A stretch of 64,000 nt of DNA from Massilia sp. KIM (GCF_002007115.1 NZ_MVAD01000004.1:62001-126000), one strand, 5' to 3'; counted from the stretch's first letter, positions 49,965 to 61,596 are shown. Made by a program: numbers and translations. The notes: a model not told the origin generated them from the letters alone.

Positions 49965-50115
49965 CTTTTCTCCAGATTGTTACATCGCTTCCCTGTGGAA
50001 ACCTGCGTACTCTAGCAATACCGCGTGACACGGTAATGACGGAACAGGGCGAATTATGACATCCGAGCGCAAGGTCCATGTAACGAACAGGCGCGGGTTT
50101 CGCCGCCTGCTTCGC

Positions 50116-50454
50116 CTATTCCTTTCGAGAGGCTTTTTCCTCGAGGCCGGACACGCCCTCGCGCCTTGCCAGTTCGTCCAGCACCTGTTGCGGGGTGAGC
50201 TTGAACTGGGCCAGCAGCACCATCGAATGGAACCACAGGTCGGCGCATTCGTACAGGACCTTGGAGGCGTCGCCCGAGACGCGCGCGTCCTTGGCGGCCA
50301 TCACGGTCTCGGTGGCTTCCTCGCCGATCTTCTTGAGGATGGCGTCGTCGCCCTTGGCGAACAGCTTGGCCACATAGGATTTGTCGGGATCGCCGCCGTT
50401 TTCCGGCTTGCGCGATTCGATCACCGCCGCGAGGCGGGCCAGGGTCTGGCTCAT
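50116..50454 (-). CDS. hisE: Phosphoribosyl-ATP pyrophosphatase
   Basis: 112 residues from the ATG at 50454. Second step of histidine synthesis, hydrolysing phosphoribosyl-ATP to phosphoribosyl-AMP. The MazG-like all-helical fold is shown by [16 protein letters not shown] and [16 protein letters not shown] with their metal-binding acidic residues. The start overlaps the hisI stop by 4 bp (ATGA), so they are coupled; in many bacteria the two are fused. Confidence 0.96.
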   Translation of the reverse strand: MSQTLARLAAVIESRKPENGGDPDKSYVAKLFAKGDDAILKKIGEEATETVMAAKDARVSGDASKVLYECADLWFHSMVLLAQFKLTPQQVLDELARREGVSGLEEKASRKE

Positions 50455-50861
50455 GGGGTTTTCTTTTCTGCGGAGTAAATGGTGTCGGCATCCTTCAGCA
50501 CCGGCTCGACCGTCTGCCAGTCGTTGCCGTCGAACTGCTGGAAGAAGCAGGAATGGCGTCCGGTATGGCAGGCGATGCCGCCGGCCTGCTCGACCTTGAG
50601 CAGGACCACGTCCTCGTCGCAGTCCAGGCGCATGTCCAGCACCTTCTGCACGTGGCCGGATTCCTCGCCCTTGTGCCAGAGCTTCTTGCGCGAGCGGCTC
50701 CAGTAGACGGCCTCGCCCAGCTCGGCGGTTTTCGCCAGCGCCTCGCGGTTCATCCAGGCGAACATCAGGATGTCGCCCGTGGCCGCTTCCTGGGCGATCA
50801 CCGGCACCAGGCCGTGCTCGTCCCAGCGCACCTTGTTCAGCCATTTGGCATTGGTAACCAT
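50451..50861 (-). CDS. hisI: Phosphoribosyl-AMP cyclohydrolase
   Basis: 136 residues, the third histidine-synthesis step (ring opening of phosphoribosyl-AMP). The conserved [24 protein letters not shown] and the zinc-binding residues in [15 protein letters not shown] and [11 protein letters not shown] are all present. It follows hisF after 3 bp and overlaps hisE. Confidence 0.97.
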   Translation of the reverse strand: MVTNAKWLNKVRWDEHGLVPVIAQEAATGDILMFAWMNREALAKTAELGEAVYWSRSRKKLWHKGEESGHVQKVLDMRLDCDEDVVLLKVEQAGGIACHTGRHSCFFQQFDGNDWQTVEPVLKDADTIYSAEKKTP

Positions 50862-50864
50862 GGC

Positions 50865-51626
50865 TTACTCCAGGCGCATCGGGATGCCGCGCTCGGCCAT
50901 GAAGCGCTTGGCTTCGCCGACCGTGTGCTGCCCGTAGTGGAAGATGCTGGCCGCCAGCACCGCATCGGCATGGCCTTCGAGGATGCCGTCGGCCAGGTCC
51001 TGCAGGCCGCCGACCCCGCCCGAGGCGATCACGGAAATGCCGACCGCGTCCGAGACGGCGCGGGTCAGGCCCAGGTCGAAACCCGATTTGGTGCCGTCGC
51101 GGTCCATCGAAGTGAGCAATAACTCACCGGCTCCCAGGCTCTCCATCTTGCGCGCCCATTCGACCGCGTCCAGGCCGGTGGGGTTGCGGCCGCCGTGGGT
51201 GAAGACTTCCCACTTGTCGGGGGCAACCTGCTTGGCGTCGATCGCGACCACGATGCACTGGGAACCATGCTTTTGCGAAGCCTCGAACACCAGCTGGGGA
51301 TTGGTCACGGCCGAGGTGTTCATGCTGACCTTGTCGGCGCCGGCATTGAGCAGGCGGCGCACGTCCTCGACCTTGCGCACCCCGCCGCCGACGGTGAGGG
51401 GGATGAACACGGTGGAGGCCACGGCTTCGATGATCGGCAGGATCAGGTCGCGGCCGTCGCTCGAGGCGGTGATGTCGAGGAAGGTGATCTCGTCGGCGCC
51501 CTGGCCGTCGTAGCGGCGGGCGATCTCGACCGGGTCGCCGGCATCGCGCAGCTCGGTGAAGTTGACGCCCTTGACCACGCGGCCGCCGGTGACGTCGAGG
51601 CAGGGGATGATGCGTTTTGCGAGCAT
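50865..51626 (-). CDS. hisF: Imidazole glycerol phosphate synthase, cyclase subunit
   Basis: 253 residues from the ATG at 51626 ([20 protein letters not shown]); an in-frame start at 51665 would add 13 residues with no similarity. The TIM barrel has the catalytic Asp in IPCLDV and in the VIASGGVG half and the phosphate loops VGGGVRK and ASGGVGG. It works with HisH. Unlike its neighbours it is separated from hisA by 298 bp of repeat DNA. Confidence 0.97.
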   Translation of the reverse strand: MLAKRIIPCLDVTGGRVVKGVNFTELRDAGDPVEIARRYDGQGADEITFLDITASSDGRDLILPIIEAVASTVFIPLTVGGGVRKVEDVRRLLNAGADKVSMNTSAVTNPQLVFEASQKHGSQCIVVAIDAKQVAPDKWEVFTHGGRNPTGLDAVEWARKMESLGAGELLLTSMDRDGTKSGFDLGLTRAVSDAVGISVIASGGVGGLQDLADGILEGHADAVLAASIFHYGQHTVGEAKRFMAERGIPMRLE

Positions 51627-51708
51627 AAGAGTGTTTGCGTTTGCGTGTGCCTTAAAGGCGGCCATAAAGTGCGCACCGTGGCTCCTATTATCGCCACTAG
51701 CGCCAGCA

Positions 51709-51811
51709 CGTCATCCCCGCGCAGGCGGGGATCCAAGTTTGTGCGCACGCCGGTGAAGCACACGTTCACACTGTACTGCGAAATTGGGTCCCCGCCTTCG
51801 CGGGGACGACG
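51709..51811. repeat. REP-like inverted pair F between hisA and hisF
   Basis: Facing units with outer CGTCATCCCCGCG and CGCGGGGACGACG and inner ATCCAAGTT and AAATTGGGT around a 40-nt spacer. It lies within the his operon, upstream of hisF, and runs directly into a 23-bp tandem array. Hairpins here could process or stabilise the his messenger. Confidence 0.87.
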
Positions 51812-51901
51812 TTTTATATGGTGCGGGTCCTACCTTTTATATGGTGCGGGCCCTACCTTTTATATGGTGCGGTCCTGCATTTATATGCCGCGGGCCATGC
51901 G
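51812..51901. repeat. 23-bp tandem repeat array
   Basis: Four units starting TTTTATATGGTGCGG (51812, 51835, 51858, 51880); the first two differ at one position, the third and fourth are shortened to 22 bp and diverge. It fills the space between REP-like pair F and the hisA stop at 51925. It is AT-richer than the surroundings. Confidence 0.88.
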
Positions 51902-51924
51902 TCATATGACAGGGCCCGGCGGCC

Positions 51925-52701
51925 TCAGGCGTCCGCGCCTTCCGTCAGTTGATCGGCCCGCTCCTGCGCCGAAGCCAGGTCCAGCGTGCCCTCGTAGATC
52001 GAACGCCCGCAGATCACGCCTTCGATGCCTTCGTCCTGCACCGCGCACAGCGCTTCCACGTCGGCCAGGTTGTGCACGCCGCCGGAGGCGATGATCGGCA
52101 CCCGGACCGCCTGCGCCAGCTTGACCGTGGCTTCGATGTTCACGCCCGCCATCATGCCGTCGCGGCCGATGTCGGTGTAGACGATCGATTCCACCCCATA
52201 GCCTTCGAATTTCTTGGCCAGGTCGATGACCTCGTGGCCCGACATCTTGCTCCAGCCGTCGGTCGCCACCTTGCCGTCCTTGGCGTCCAGGCCGACGATG
52301 ATGTGGCCCGGGAAGGCGCCGCAGGCGTCGTGCAGGAAGCCCGGGTTCTTCACCGCGGCGGTGCCGACGATGATGTAGGTGATGCCGTCGTCCAGGTAGC
52401 GCTCGATGGTGTCGAGGTCGCGGATGCCGCCGCCCAGCTGGACCGGAATCTCGTCCAGCTCGTTCTCTTCGGCGTAGTCCTGCACCACCTGCAGGATCGA
52501 TTTGATCGCCTCTTCGTTCTTCGGCTTGCCCGCGAAGGCGCCGTTCAGGTCGACCAGGTGCAGCCGGCGCGCGCCCTTCTTCAGCCAGTGCAGCGCCATC
52601 TCGGCGGGATCTTCGGAAAACACGGTGGCGAGGTCCATATCGCCTTGTTTGAGGCGAACGCAGTGACCGTCTTTCAGGTCGATGGCGGGGATCAGCAGCA
52701 T
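51925..52701 (-). CDS. hisA: ProFAR isomerase
   Basis: 258 residues. [20 protein letters not shown] carries the catalytic Asp of the TIM barrel, and [18 protein letters not shown] and [16 protein letters not shown] hold the two phosphate-binding loops with the second catalytic Asp region in [11 protein letters not shown]. It converts ProFAR to PRFAR, the substrate of HisF-HisH. It follows hisH after 39 bp. Confidence 0.97.
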   Translation of the reverse strand: MLLIPAIDLKDGHCVRLKQGDMDLATVFSEDPAEMALHWLKKGARRLHLVDLNGAFAGKPKNEEAIKSILQVVQDYAEENELDEIPVQLGGGIRDLDTIERYLDDGITYIIVGTAAVKNPGFLHDACGAFPGHIIVGLDAKDGKVATDGWSKMSGHEVIDLAKKFEGYGVESIVYTDIGRDGMMAGVNIEATVKLAQAVRVPIIASGGVHNLADVEALCAVQDEGIEGVICGRSIYEGTLDLASAQERADQLTEGADA

Positions 52702-52740
52702 GGTCGTAGTCGGTTGGTTGACGGCGAAATGTGGCGGAAC

Positions 52741-53382
52741 TCAGGGGTTCCAGTGGATGAAATTGCGGTACAGGCGCAGCCCGGCGGCGGCGCTTTTCTC
52801 GGGGTGGAACTGGGTGGCGACGATGTTGTCGCGCGCCACCGCGCAGCAATACGGCCCGCCGTAGTCGGCTTCGCCGATGGTGTCGAGCGGGTCGCCCGGC
52901 GCCGCGTAATAGCTGTGCACGAAATAGAAATAGCTGTTGTCCGCGACGCCTTCCCACAGCGCGTGGGGGCGCGCCTGGCGCACCCGGTTCCAGCCCATCT
53001 GCGGGACCTTGAAGCGCGAGCCGTCGGCCTGCAGCTTGCCGTCGAGCCGGAAACGCACCACCTTGCCCGGCAGGATGCCCAGGCCGGGCGTGCCCTCGTT
53101 CTCCTCGCTGGCCTCGAACAGCATCTGCTCGCCCACGCACACGCCCATCACCGGCTTGCTGCGGAAGGCGCGCAGCACGGCCTCCTCGGCGCCCGATTCG
53201 CGCAGGCTGGTCATGCAGTCGCGCATCGCGCCCTGTCCCGGCAGGACCAGGCGGTCGGCGCTGTCGATGTCGGCGGCGCTGCTGGAGACCAGCACCTCGG
53301 CTTCCGGGGCGGCCGCGCGCAGGGCCTGCGCGACCGAGCGCAGGTTGCCGAGGCCGTCCACCACCACAATCTTGGTCGTCAT
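52741..53382 (-). CDS. hisH: Imidazole glycerol phosphate synthase, glutaminase subunit
   Basis: 213 residues. Triad class I glutamine amidotransferase: catalytic Cys in [14 protein letters not shown] and His-Pro-Glu in TQFHPEKS. It supplies ammonia to HisF. The N-terminus reads [10 protein letters not shown] where YGMGNLRS is usual. It lies 7 bp downstream of hisB. Confidence 0.97.
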   Translation of the reverse strand: MTTKIVVVDGLGNLRSVAQALRAAAPEAEVLVSSSAADIDSADRLVLPGQGAMRDCMTSLRESGAEEAVLRAFRSKPVMGVCVGEQMLFEASEENEGTPGLGILPGKVVRFRLDGKLQADGSRFKVPQMGWNRVRQARPHALWEGVADNSYFYFVHSYYAAPGDPLDTIGEADYGGPYCCAVARDNIVATQFHPEKSAAAGLRLYRNFIHWNP

Positions 53383-53389
53383 GGTCGTT

Positions 53390-53980
53390 TTACAGGCTGC
53401 CTTTGGTCGAGGGAATGATGCCGGCCGCGCGTTCGTCCAGCTCGGTGGCCATGCGCAGGGCGCGGCCGAAAGCCTTGAACACGGTTTCGCACTGGTGGTG
53501 GGCGTTCACGCCGCGCAGGTTGTCGATGTGCAGGGTGACGCCGGCGTGGTTGACGAAGCCGCGGAAGAATTCGCCGGTCAGGTCGACGTCGAAGGTGCCG
53601 ATCATGGCGCGGGTGAAGGGAACGTGCAGTTCCAGCCCCGGACGGCCGGAGAAGTCGATGACCACGCGCGACAGCGCCTCGTCCAGCGGGACGTAGGCGT
53701 GGCCGTAGCGGCGGATGCCCTTCTTGTCGCCCACGGCCTTGGCCACCGCCATGCCGAGGGTGATGCCGGTGTCCTCGACGGTGTGGTGGGCGTCAATGTG
53801 CAGGTCGCCCACGGCCTCGACCTCGAGGTCGATCATGCCGTGGCGGGCGATCTGGTCCAGCATATGGTCGAGGAAGGGAACGCCAGTGTTGAGCTTCTGG
53901 CGGCCGGTGCCGTCGAGGTTGATCGAGACGCGGATCTGGGTCTCGTTGGTGTTGCGCGTGATGTCGGCGGTGCGGGTCAT
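53390..53980 (-). CDS. hisB: Imidazoleglycerol-phosphate dehydratase
   Basis: 196 residues, the monofunctional form (no N-terminal histidinol-phosphatase domain). Metal-binding His-rich signatures are [32 protein letters not shown] ([14 protein letters not shown]) and [17 protein letters not shown]. Separate histidinol-phosphate phosphatase activity must therefore be encoded elsewhere. Confidence 0.97.
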   Translation of the reverse strand: MTRTADITRNTNETQIRVSINLDGTGRQKLNTGVPFLDHMLDQIARHGMIDLEVEAVGDLHIDAHHTVEDTGITLGMAVAKAVGDKKGIRRYGHAYVPLDEALSRVVIDFSGRPGLELHVPFTRAMIGTFDVDLTGEFFRGFVNHAGVTLHIDNLRGVNAHHQCETVFKAFGRALRMATELDERAAGIIPSTKGSL

Positions 53981-54035
53981 TACAGGATGCTCGTCAGTGG
54001 GTGCGGGACACCGGAAATTAGGAAACCGTTGAAAG

Positions 54036-55127
54036 TCACTTCAGGGCCGCTTTCAGGGCAGTCAGGAATTGGTCGTTCTCTTCCGGTGTGCTGACCGTGA
54101 CGCGGATGCAGTTGGCCAGCAATGCATGCATTTTACTCAAATTTTTGATCAATACCTTCTCCGCGTGGAGTCGCGCGCAGGTCCGGTCGGCGTCCGGCAC
54201 CCGAAGAGAGATGAAATTGGCCGCCGAAGGGAAGACCTCGACGCCCGGCAGGGCCGCCAGCGCGGCCGCCAGGCGGGCGCGCTCGGCGTTGATGCTTTCG
54301 GCCTGGCGGTCCAGGATGGCGATATGGTCGAGCGCGAACTCGGCCGCCACCTGGGTCAGCACGTTCACGTTGTAGGGCGGACGCACCTTCTCGAACTGCT
54401 CCAGCAGGGCGGCGTGGCCGGACAGGTAGCCCAGGCGGATCCCGGCCAGGCCCAGCTTGGACAAGGTGCGCATCACCACCAGGTTGGGAAACTCCGGCAG
54501 GCGACCCATGAAGCTCTGCTGGGCGAAGGGCTGGTAGGCCTCGTCCACCACGGCGATGCCGTCCTCGCCCAGGGCGCGGATCAGCGCTTCCATGTCGTCG
54601 GCGTCGAACAGGTTGCCGGTCGGGTTGTTGGGGTAGGCCAGGAACACCAGGGACGGCTTGTGCTTCTCGATGGCGGCCAGCATGGCCTCGCGGTCAAGCG
54701 AGAAGTCGGGCTTGAGCGGCACGCCGACGAAATCGGCGCCCGCGAACTGGGCCGAGCGGTAGAACATCACGAAGCCGGGCACCGGCGCCATGACCACGGC
54801 GCGCCGGTCCTGCCGGGCCACCGCGGTGGCCATGATGGAAATCAGCTCGTCCGAGCCGTTGCCGAGCAGGACGTCGTAGCCCGCGGGCACGCCCATGCGC
54901 TCGCGGATCTTGTCCTTGACCGTGCGGTAGGACGCCACCGGATAGCGGTTCAGGGCCGCGTCGGCCAGGCGCGCGCCCAGCTCCAGGCGCAGCGCTTCCG
55001 GCAGCTGGTAGGGGTTTTCCATGGCGTCGAGCTTGATATAGCCGCTCGCGTCCGGGACGTGGTAGCTGCCGATGGCGCGCACGTCTTCCCGGATGGTGTT
55101 GGCGATCAGCTGGTCGATGGAGCTCAT
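54036..55127 (-). CDS. hisC: Histidinol-phosphate aminotransferase
   Basis: 363 residues. Fold-type I PLP enzyme: the PLP-binding Lys lies in [16 protein letters not shown], and YPNNPTGN and VVDEAYQPF hold the conserved Asn, Asp and Tyr. It converts imidazole acetol phosphate to histidinol phosphate. The start overlaps the stop of the methyltransferase gene upstream (ATGA), so its translation is tied to that gene. Confidence 0.96.
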   Translation of the reverse strand: MSSIDQLIANTIREDVRAIGSYHVPDASGYIKLDAMENPYQLPEALRLELGARLADAALNRYPVASYRTVKDKIRERMGVPAGYDVLLGNGSDELISIMATAVARQDRRAVVMAPVPGFVMFYRSAQFAGADFVGVPLKPDFSLDREAMLAAIEKHKPSLVFLAYPNNPTGNLFDADDMEALIRALGEDGIAVVDEAYQPFAQQSFMGRLPEFPNLVVMRTLSKLGLAGIRLGYLSGHAALLEQFEKVRPPYNVNVLTQVAAEFALDHIAILDRQAESINAERARLAAALAALPGVEVFPSAANFISLRVPDADRTCARLHAEKVLIKNLSKMHALLANCIRVTVSTPEENDQFLTALKAALK

Positions 55128-55957
55128 GGGCTTTCCTCAATGATGATGGGAGCGGACTTGGCCGCCTTGCGCTTCTTGGCCGCGACCTTGGCCGCGACCG
55201 GCACCTCGGGCGCCGCCAGGCGGGCCTGGATGATGTCGCAATAGGCCGGGTTCAGTTCGAAACCGGTGAAACGGCGCCCCAGGCGCCGGGCGGCGATGGC
55301 CGTGGTGCCGCTGCCCATGAAGGGGTCGAGCACCACGCCGCCCGGCGGGCAGGAAGCCTTGACCATGCGCTCGATGATCTCGAGCGGCTTCTGGGTCGGA
55401 TGGTCGGCGCGCTCGGGATGCTCGCGGTGCAGGCGAGAGACGCTCCACACGTCCTTGGGGTTGTAGCCGACCTCCAGCCACTTGGCGCCGACGAAGATCG
55501 AGCGCGAACGCGCCTTCTTGGTCTCGGCGTCGTAGGGGATGCGCACCGCGTCGAGGTCGAAGTAGTAGTCCTTGCGGTTGACGAAGAAGCCGATGGTGTC
55601 GTGCACCGAGCTGAAGCTGCGCACGCTGCCCCCCATCGAGGGCACGCGGCGGTCCCAGATGATCTCGTTCATCATGGTCATGCGCTTCTTCAGCATGACG
55701 AAGATCTCGGGCGCGAAGCGCCAGGTCAGGAAGACGTACAGGCTGCCGTTGGGCTTGAGCTTGGGCAGCGCGGCGTCGATCCACTGCCCGGTCCAGGCCA
55801 GGTAGGCTTCCACGCTCTGCTGGTCGGAGCTGTTGCCGTAGTCCTTGCCGAGGTTATAGGGCGGGTCGGTCAGGATCAGGTCGATGGACCCGTCCGGGAT
55901 GCGCGCGAGACCCTCGAGCGCATCCTCGCAAAAGACCTGGTCGACCCAGTCCGTCAT
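55124..55957 (-). CDS. Solitary beta-class DNA amino-methyltransferase in the his operon
   Basis: 277 residues from the ATG at 55957. The N6_N4-methylase order is motif IV first (DPPY at 31-34 in [14 protein letters not shown]), a target-recognition region (about 90-180), HPTQKP (186-191), and the SAM-binding motif [10 protein letters not shown] at 211-219, which is the beta class (as in HinfI, CcrM, YhdJ). DPPY favours adenine-N6 methylation. A Lys/Ala-rich tail (255-268) may bind DNA. It overlaps hisD upstream and hisC downstream by 4 bp each and has no restriction enzyme partner in the window. Recognition sequence unknown. Confidence 0.92.
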   Translation of the reverse strand: MTDWVDQVFCEDALEGLARIPDGSIDLILTDPPYNLGKDYGNSSDQQSVEAYLAWTGQWIDAALPKLKPNGSLYVFLTWRFAPEIFVMLKKRMTMMNEIIWDRRVPSMGGSVRSFSSVHDTIGFFVNRKDYYFDLDAVRIPYDAETKKARSRSIFVGAKWLEVGYNPKDVWSVSRLHREHPERADHPTQKPLEIIERMVKASCPPGGVVLDPFMGSGTTAIAARRLGRRFTGFELNPAYCDIIQARLAAPEVPVAAKVAAKKRKAAKSAPIIIEESP

Positions 55958-57291
55958 GATGCCATCGGGGGCACGGGTTGCAGCCGCAGCTCCGCGCTGC
56001 GGGCGTGGGCCTGCAGGCCCTCGCCGTAGGCCAGCACCGCCGCCACCTTGCCCAGGGTCTGGGCGCCCTGCTCGCTCACCTGGATCACCGAGGAGCGCTT
56101 CTGGAAGTCGTACACGCCCAGCGGCGAGGAGAAGCGCGCGGTGCGCGAGGTCGGCAGCACGTGGTTGGGGCCGCAGCAATAGTCGCCCAGCGATTCGGAC
56201 GAGAAGCGGCCCAGGAACATGGCGCCGGCGTGGCGGATCCTGTCCGCCCACTGCAAGGGTTCGGCGGCCGAGATCTCGAGGTGCTCGGCGGCGATGGCGT
56301 TGGCGATCTCGCAGGCCTCCTCCATGTCGCGCACCTTGACCAGGGCGCCGCGGTCCGACAGCGAGGTGGCGATGACGGCCGCGCGCGGCATGCTCGGCAG
56401 CAGCTTGTGGATGCTGGCTTCGACCTGGGCGATATAGTCCGCGTCGGGGCACAGCAGGATGGCCTGGGCCAGCTCGTCGTGCTCGGCCTGGGAGAACAGG
56501 TCCATCGCCACCCAGTCCGGGTCGGTCGTGCCGTCGCACAGCACCAGGATCTCGGACGGGCCGGCGATCATGTCGATGCCCACGGTGCCGAACACGCGGC
56601 GCTTGGCCGCGGCCACGTAGGCGTTGCCGGGGCCGACGATCTTGTCGACCGCGGGAATGGTCTCGGTGCCGTAGGCGAGGGCGCCCACGGCCTGCGCGCC
56701 GCCGATGGTGATCACGCGGGTCACGCCGGCGATCGCGGCGGCGGCCAGCACCATGCGGTTCTTCACCCCGTCCGGGGTCGGCACTACCATCACGATCTCT
56801 TTCACGCCCGCCACCTGGGCGGGAATGGCGTTCATCAGCACCGAGGACGGATAGGCGGCCTTGCCGCCCGGGACGTAGATGCCGACGCGGTCGAGCGGGG
56901 TCACGCGCTGGCCCAGCACCGTGCCGTCAGGCTCGGTGAACGTGAAGCCCTTCAGTTCCTGCTTCTGGCGCTCGTGGAACACACGGATGCGTTCGGCCGC
57001 GGTGCGCAGCGCATCGCGCTGGGCCGCCGGCAACGAGGCCAGGGCCTCGTCCAGTTCGGCCTGCCCCACGTCGAAGGCCGCCATGGAACTGGCGCCGCCA
57101 TTCGGAATGCGGTCGAACTTGTTGGTGTACTCGAGCACGGCGGCGTCGCCGCGCTTCTTCACGTCGGCGAGGATCCTGGCGACGCTGGACTCGATGGCGT
57201 CGTCGGTCTCGGCCTCGAAGGCCAGCAGCGCATCCAGGGTCTGCCTGAAGTCGGGCGCGGTGGAATCGAGTTTGCGGATCTGTACTGCCAT
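55954..57291 (-). CDS. hisD: Histidinol dehydrogenase
   Basis: 445 residues; final two oxidation steps of histidine synthesis with NAD+ and zinc. Signatures: [48 protein letters not shown] and the C-terminal [16 protein letters not shown]. The double Cys in DYCCGPNHV is of interest since [11 protein letters not shown] is usual. It lies 2 bp after hisG. Confidence 0.96.
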   Translation of the reverse strand: MAVQIRKLDSTAPDFRQTLDALLAFEAETDDAIESSVARILADVKKRGDAAVLEYTNKFDRIPNGGASSMAAFDVGQAELDEALASLPAAQRDALRTAAERIRVFHERQKQELKGFTFTEPDGTVLGQRVTPLDRVGIYVPGGKAAYPSSVLMNAIPAQVAGVKEIVMVVPTPDGVKNRMVLAAAAIAGVTRVITIGGAQAVGALAYGTETIPAVDKIVGPGNAYVAAAKRRVFGTVGIDMIAGPSEILVLCDGTTDPDWVAMDLFSQAEHDELAQAILLCPDADYIAQVEASIHKLLPSMPRAAVIATSLSDRGALVKVRDMEEACEIANAIAAEHLEISAAEPLQWADRIRHAGAMFLGRFSSESLGDYCCGPNHVLPTSRTARFSSPLGVYDFQKRSSVIQVSEQGAQTLGKVAAVLAYGEGLQAHARSAELRLQPVPPMAS

Positions 57292-57293
57292 GG

Positions 57294-57965
57294 TCAGCCT
57301 TTGTGCGAGGCGCGCTCAAAGGCCTCGAGGATGGGTTGCAGGCGCTCGCGCTTGAGCTTGAGCGCTGCCTGGTTCACCACCAGGCGCGAGGAGATGTCCA
57401 TGATTTTTTCGACTTCGACCAGGTTGTTGGCGCGCAGGGTGCCGCCGGTCGAGACCACGTCGACGATGGCGTCCGACAGCCCGACCAGGGGCGCCAGCTC
57501 CATCGAGCCGTACAGCTTGATCAGGTCGACGTGCACGCCCTTGGCCGCGAAGTGCTCGCGCGCGGTGTTGACGAACTTGGTCGCCACCCTCAGGCGCGCG
57601 CCCTGGCGCACCGCGCTGTCGTAGTCGAAGCCGGCGTTGACCGCCACCGACATGCGGCACTTGGCGATCTGCAGGTCGATCGGCTGGTACAGGCCCTCGC
57701 CGCCATGCTCGAGCAGCACGTCGCGGCCGGCCACGCCGAAATCGGCGGCGCCGTGCTGCACGTAGGTCGGCACGTCGGTGGCGCGCACGATCAGCACGCG
57801 CACGCCCGGATCGCTGGTCGGGAGGATCAGCTTGCGCGAGGTTTCCGGGTTTTCCAGCACCTCGATGCCCGCCGCCGCCAGCAGCGGCAGGGTGTCCTCG
57901 AAGATGCGGCCTTTGGACAGCGCCAAAATCAGCTGCTGGCCCTGGGCCTGTAGAGTCGAATTCAT
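57294..57965 (-). CDS. hisG: ATP phosphoribosyltransferase, short form
   Basis: 223 residues. First enzyme of the pathway; [22 protein letters not shown] and the [22 protein letters not shown] phosphoribosyl-pyrophosphate loop are typical. The length is that of the HisG-S form, which lacks the C-terminal regulatory domain and needs HisZ; no hisZ gene is in the window. Confidence 0.96.
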   Translation of the reverse strand: MNSTLQAQGQQLILALSKGRIFEDTLPLLAAAGIEVLENPETSRKLILPTSDPGVRVLIVRATDVPTYVQHGAADFGVAGRDVLLEHGGEGLYQPIDLQIAKCRMSVAVNAGFDYDSAVRQGARLRVATKFVNTAREHFAAKGVHVDLIKLYGSMELAPLVGLSDAIVDVVSTGGTLRANNLVEVEKIMDISSRLVVNQAALKLKRERLQPILEAFERASHKG

Positions 57966-57975
57966 GTCCTTGCCG

Positions 57976-59229
<1,254 letters not shown>

Positions 59230-59231
59230 GC

Positions 59232-59468
59232 TTATCCTTGGTACTCTTCAGGGGTGAGGGTTTTCATCGACAGCGCGTGGATTTCCTCGCGCATGCGGTC
59301 GCCGAGCACGGCGTACACCATCTGGTGGCGCTGGATCGGGCGCTTGCCGGCGAAGGCGGCCGAGACGATGACGGCGTTGAAGTGCTGGCCGTCGCCTTCC
59401 ACTTCGAGGTGGGTGCAATCGAGGCCGGCCTTGATGTAGCTGTGGATCAGTTCAGGTGTGGTTGCCAC
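59232..59468 (-). CDS. ibaG: BolA family protein IbaG
   Basis: 78 residues from a GTG start at 59468, which has GGAG 7 bp upstream; the longer frame to 59627 overlaps the permease gene antisense-free only by chance. [20 protein letters not shown] and [27 protein letters not shown] show the BolA/IbaG class II KH-like fold, with the His of the Fe-S-binding site. Its place between the mla region and murA equals the E. coli order. It pairs with monothiol glutaredoxins in iron-sulfur handling. Confidence 0.9.
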   Translation of the reverse strand: MATTPELIHSYIKAGLDCTHLEVEGDGQHFNAVIVSAAFAGKRPIQRHQMVYAVLGDRMREEIHALSMKTLTPEEYQG

Positions 59469-59487
59469 GGAAACTCCAGTAAATACT

Positions 59488-60255
59488 TTAGTGGCGCAGC
59501 TTGTAGCCGCGCTTGAGCAGGTTGATCGCCACTGCCGCCAGCACCGCGAAGAACACGGCGACGATGGCCAGGCTGGTCCACGGCGACACGTCGGACTTGC
59601 CGAAGAACCCGTAGCGGAACCCGTCAATCATATAAAAGAACGGGTTGAAATGCGAGACGGTCAGCCAGAATGGCGGCAGTTTTTGGATGGAATAGAACAC
59701 CCCGGCCAGGAAGGTCGCCGGCATGATCAGGAAGTTCTGGAAGGCCGCCAGCTGGTCGAACTTCTCGGCCCAGATGCCGGCGATCACGCCCATGGTGCCG
59801 AGGATGGCGGCGCCGAAGAAGGCGAACACCACGATCCACCAGGGCGCGACGAAGCTCAGGTCGGCGAACCAGGCGGTGACCAGGAACAGCACCGCGCCCA
59901 CCACGATGCCGCGCAGGACCGAGGCCAGCACGTAGGCCGACAGGATCTCGACGTGGGACAGCGGCGGCAGCAGGATGAACACCAGGTTGCCGGTGATCTT
60001 GGACTGGATCAGCGAGGACGAGGAGTTGGCGAAGGCGTTTTGCAGCACGCTCATCATCACCAGGCCAGGCACCAGGAAGGCGGTGTAGGACACGCCGTCC
60101 AGCATCTCGACCCGACCGTCCAGCACGTGGCCGAAGATCAGGAGGTAGAGCATGGCGGTGACCACCGGGGCGGCCACGGTCTGGGTCGCGACCTTCCAGA
60201 AGCGCAGCGACTCCTTGTAGAACAGGGTGCGGAAGCCGACGGAGAACAGGCTCAT
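59488..60255 (-). CDS. ABC-2 type transporter permease (YadH-like)
   Basis: 255 residues with six predicted membrane segments. ESLRFWKVATQTVAAPVVTAML, YTAFLVPGLVMMSVLQNAF, TFLAGVFYSIQKLPPF and HFNPFFYMIDGFRYGF are the conserved ABC2 membrane signatures and closely resemble E. coli YadH. It overlaps the ATPase gene by 1 bp (TAATG). Cargo is unknown; the setting beside mla and murA suggests an envelope component. Confidence 0.92.
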   Translation of the reverse strand: MSLFSVGFRTLFYKESLRFWKVATQTVAAPVVTAMLYLLIFGHVLDGRVEMLDGVSYTAFLVPGLVMMSVLQNAFANSSSSLIQSKITGNLVFILLPPLSHVEILSAYVLASVLRGIVVGAVLFLVTAWFADLSFVAPWWIVVFAFFGAAILGTMGVIAGIWAEKFDQLAAFQNFLIMPATFLAGVFYSIQKLPPFWLTVSHFNPFFYMIDGFRYGFFGKSDVSPWTSLAIVAVFFAVLAAVAINLLKRGYKLRH

Positions 60256-61172
60256 TATTTGCCCTCCATGATCTGGATGAAGATGTCCTCGAGGTCGGCC
60301 TGCTCGAGCTGCATCTCGTCGATGACGGCGCCTGATTCACGCAGGCGCGCCAGGATGCCCTCCACTTCCGCGTAGTCGTTCACGCGCAGCGTGTATTTAT
60401 TGCCGCCGCCGTTGTTCTGGTCATGCTCGTCGTGCGAGACGAGGTGGCGCAGGCCTTCCGGCAGCACGCCGCTTCTCAGGTGCACCACCAGCTGGGAGCC
60501 GGACACCCGGCGCAGCAGGTTGGGCATGGTGTCCAGCGCCACCACCTGGCCCAGCTTGAGCATGGCCACGCGCTGGCACATGGCCTGGGCTTCTTCCAGG
60601 TAGTGGGTGGTCAGGACCACGGTATGGCCTTCGCGGTTCAGGCGCGAGATGAACTTCCACAGGGTCTGGCGCAGCTCGACGTCGACGCCGGCGGTCGGCT
60701 CGTCGAGCACGATCACGGGCGGCTTGTGCACCAGGGCCTGGGCCACCAGCACGCGCCGCTTCATGCCGCCCGACAGGGCGCGCATGTTGACGTCGGCCTT
60801 GTTGGTCAGGTCGAGGTTGTGCATCACTTCGTCGATCCAGGCGTCGTTGTTCTTGATGCCGAAGTAGCCGGACTGCAGGCGCAGGGTCTCGCGCACGGTG
60901 AAGAAGGGGTCGAACACCAGCTCCTGCGGCACCACGCCAAGGCGCGTGCGCGCCTCGCGGAAGTCGCGCACCACGTCGTGGCCGTGGATGCTGACGCTGC
61001 CGGCGTCCGGGCGGATCAGGCCGGCGATGGTGGAGATCAGGGTGGTCTTGCCGGCCCCGTTCGGGCCGAGGAGGCCGAAGAATTCGCCTTCCTCGATGCT
61101 GAGGGAGACGCCCTTCAGGGCCTTGAAGCCCTTGTAGCTCTTCTCGACGTTGCTGATTTGGATCGCTGTCAT
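60255..61172 (-). CDS. ABC transporter ATP-binding protein (YadG-like)
   Basis: 305 residues. Walker A GPNGAGKTTL, the Q-loop VPQELVFDP, ABC signature ALSGGMKRRVLVAQALVHKP, Walker B VIVLDEPTAGVD and the H-loop TTHYLEEAQ are complete. It drives the YadH-like permease. An upstream TTGACA and TATAAT (61221-61245, minus strand) with an unusually short spacer may give it a private promoter within the long mla-his array. Confidence 0.94.
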   Translation of the reverse strand: MTAIQISNVEKSYKGFKALKGVSLSIEEGEFFGLLGPNGAGKTTLISTIAGLIRPDAGSVSIHGHDVVRDFREARTRLGVVPQELVFDPFFTVRETLRLQSGYFGIKNNDAWIDEVMHNLDLTNKADVNMRALSGGMKRRVLVAQALVHKPPVIVLDEPTAGVDVELRQTLWKFISRLNREGHTVVLTTHYLEEAQAMCQRVAMLKLGQVVALDTMPNLLRRVSGSQLVVHLRSGVLPEGLRHLVSHDEHDQNNGGGNKYTLRVNDYAEVEGILARLRESGAVIDEMQLEQADLEDIFIQIMEGK

Positions 61173-61320
61173 TCTTCTTGGATGGCGCGCGGGCGCCGGG
61201 AACGGGCGGTGAAACGGCCCATTATAGGTGAATTCGCTTTGTCAAGAGCGCGGCGAAGGATTCGCCTACAGGGGGCTGGGAGAGGGAGATGACGGCGACG
61301 GGCGCGCGGCCCGCCGCCAT

Positions 61321-61596
61321 TCAATGATGGGACAGCAGCGTGTCGACCCCGTACAGGGCCGCCAGCTTGTGCACGTTGTCCGGCACGTTGACGAAGGTGA
61401 GGCGCTGGCCGGCGGCCTGGGCGCGGCGCTGCCAGGCCAGCAGCAGGGCGACGCCGGACGAGTCGGCGGCCTTGACGCCGCCGAGGTCGAACACGGTTTC
61501 GCCGGCCGCGATGGCCTGCACGCCCTGATCCAGGGCCGCGTGGGCGGTCTGGAAGGTCAGGGCGTCGAGCGAGAGCATGGGATTGGCTTCGGCCAT
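61321..61596 (-). CDS. mlaB: STAS-domain protein MlaB
   Basis: 91 residues from the ATG at 61596, overlapping the mlaC stop (TAATG). VFDLGGVKAADSSGVALLLAWQRRA is the STAS signature with the Ser of the phosphorylation-like loop. In the Mla complex it regulates assembly and activity of the MlaFE ATPase-permease. Last mla gene, followed by a 148-bp gap. Confidence 0.9.
   Translation of the reverse strand: MAEANPMLSLDALTFQTAHAALDQGVQAIAAGETVFDLGGVKAADSSGVALLLAWQRRAQAAGQRLTFVNVPDNVHKLAALYGVDTLLSHH

Noticed and set aside
50865..51665. Longer HisF beginning at 51665
   Set aside because: The 13 extra residues have no likeness to HisF N-termini, whereas [11 protein letters not shown] is the conserved start.
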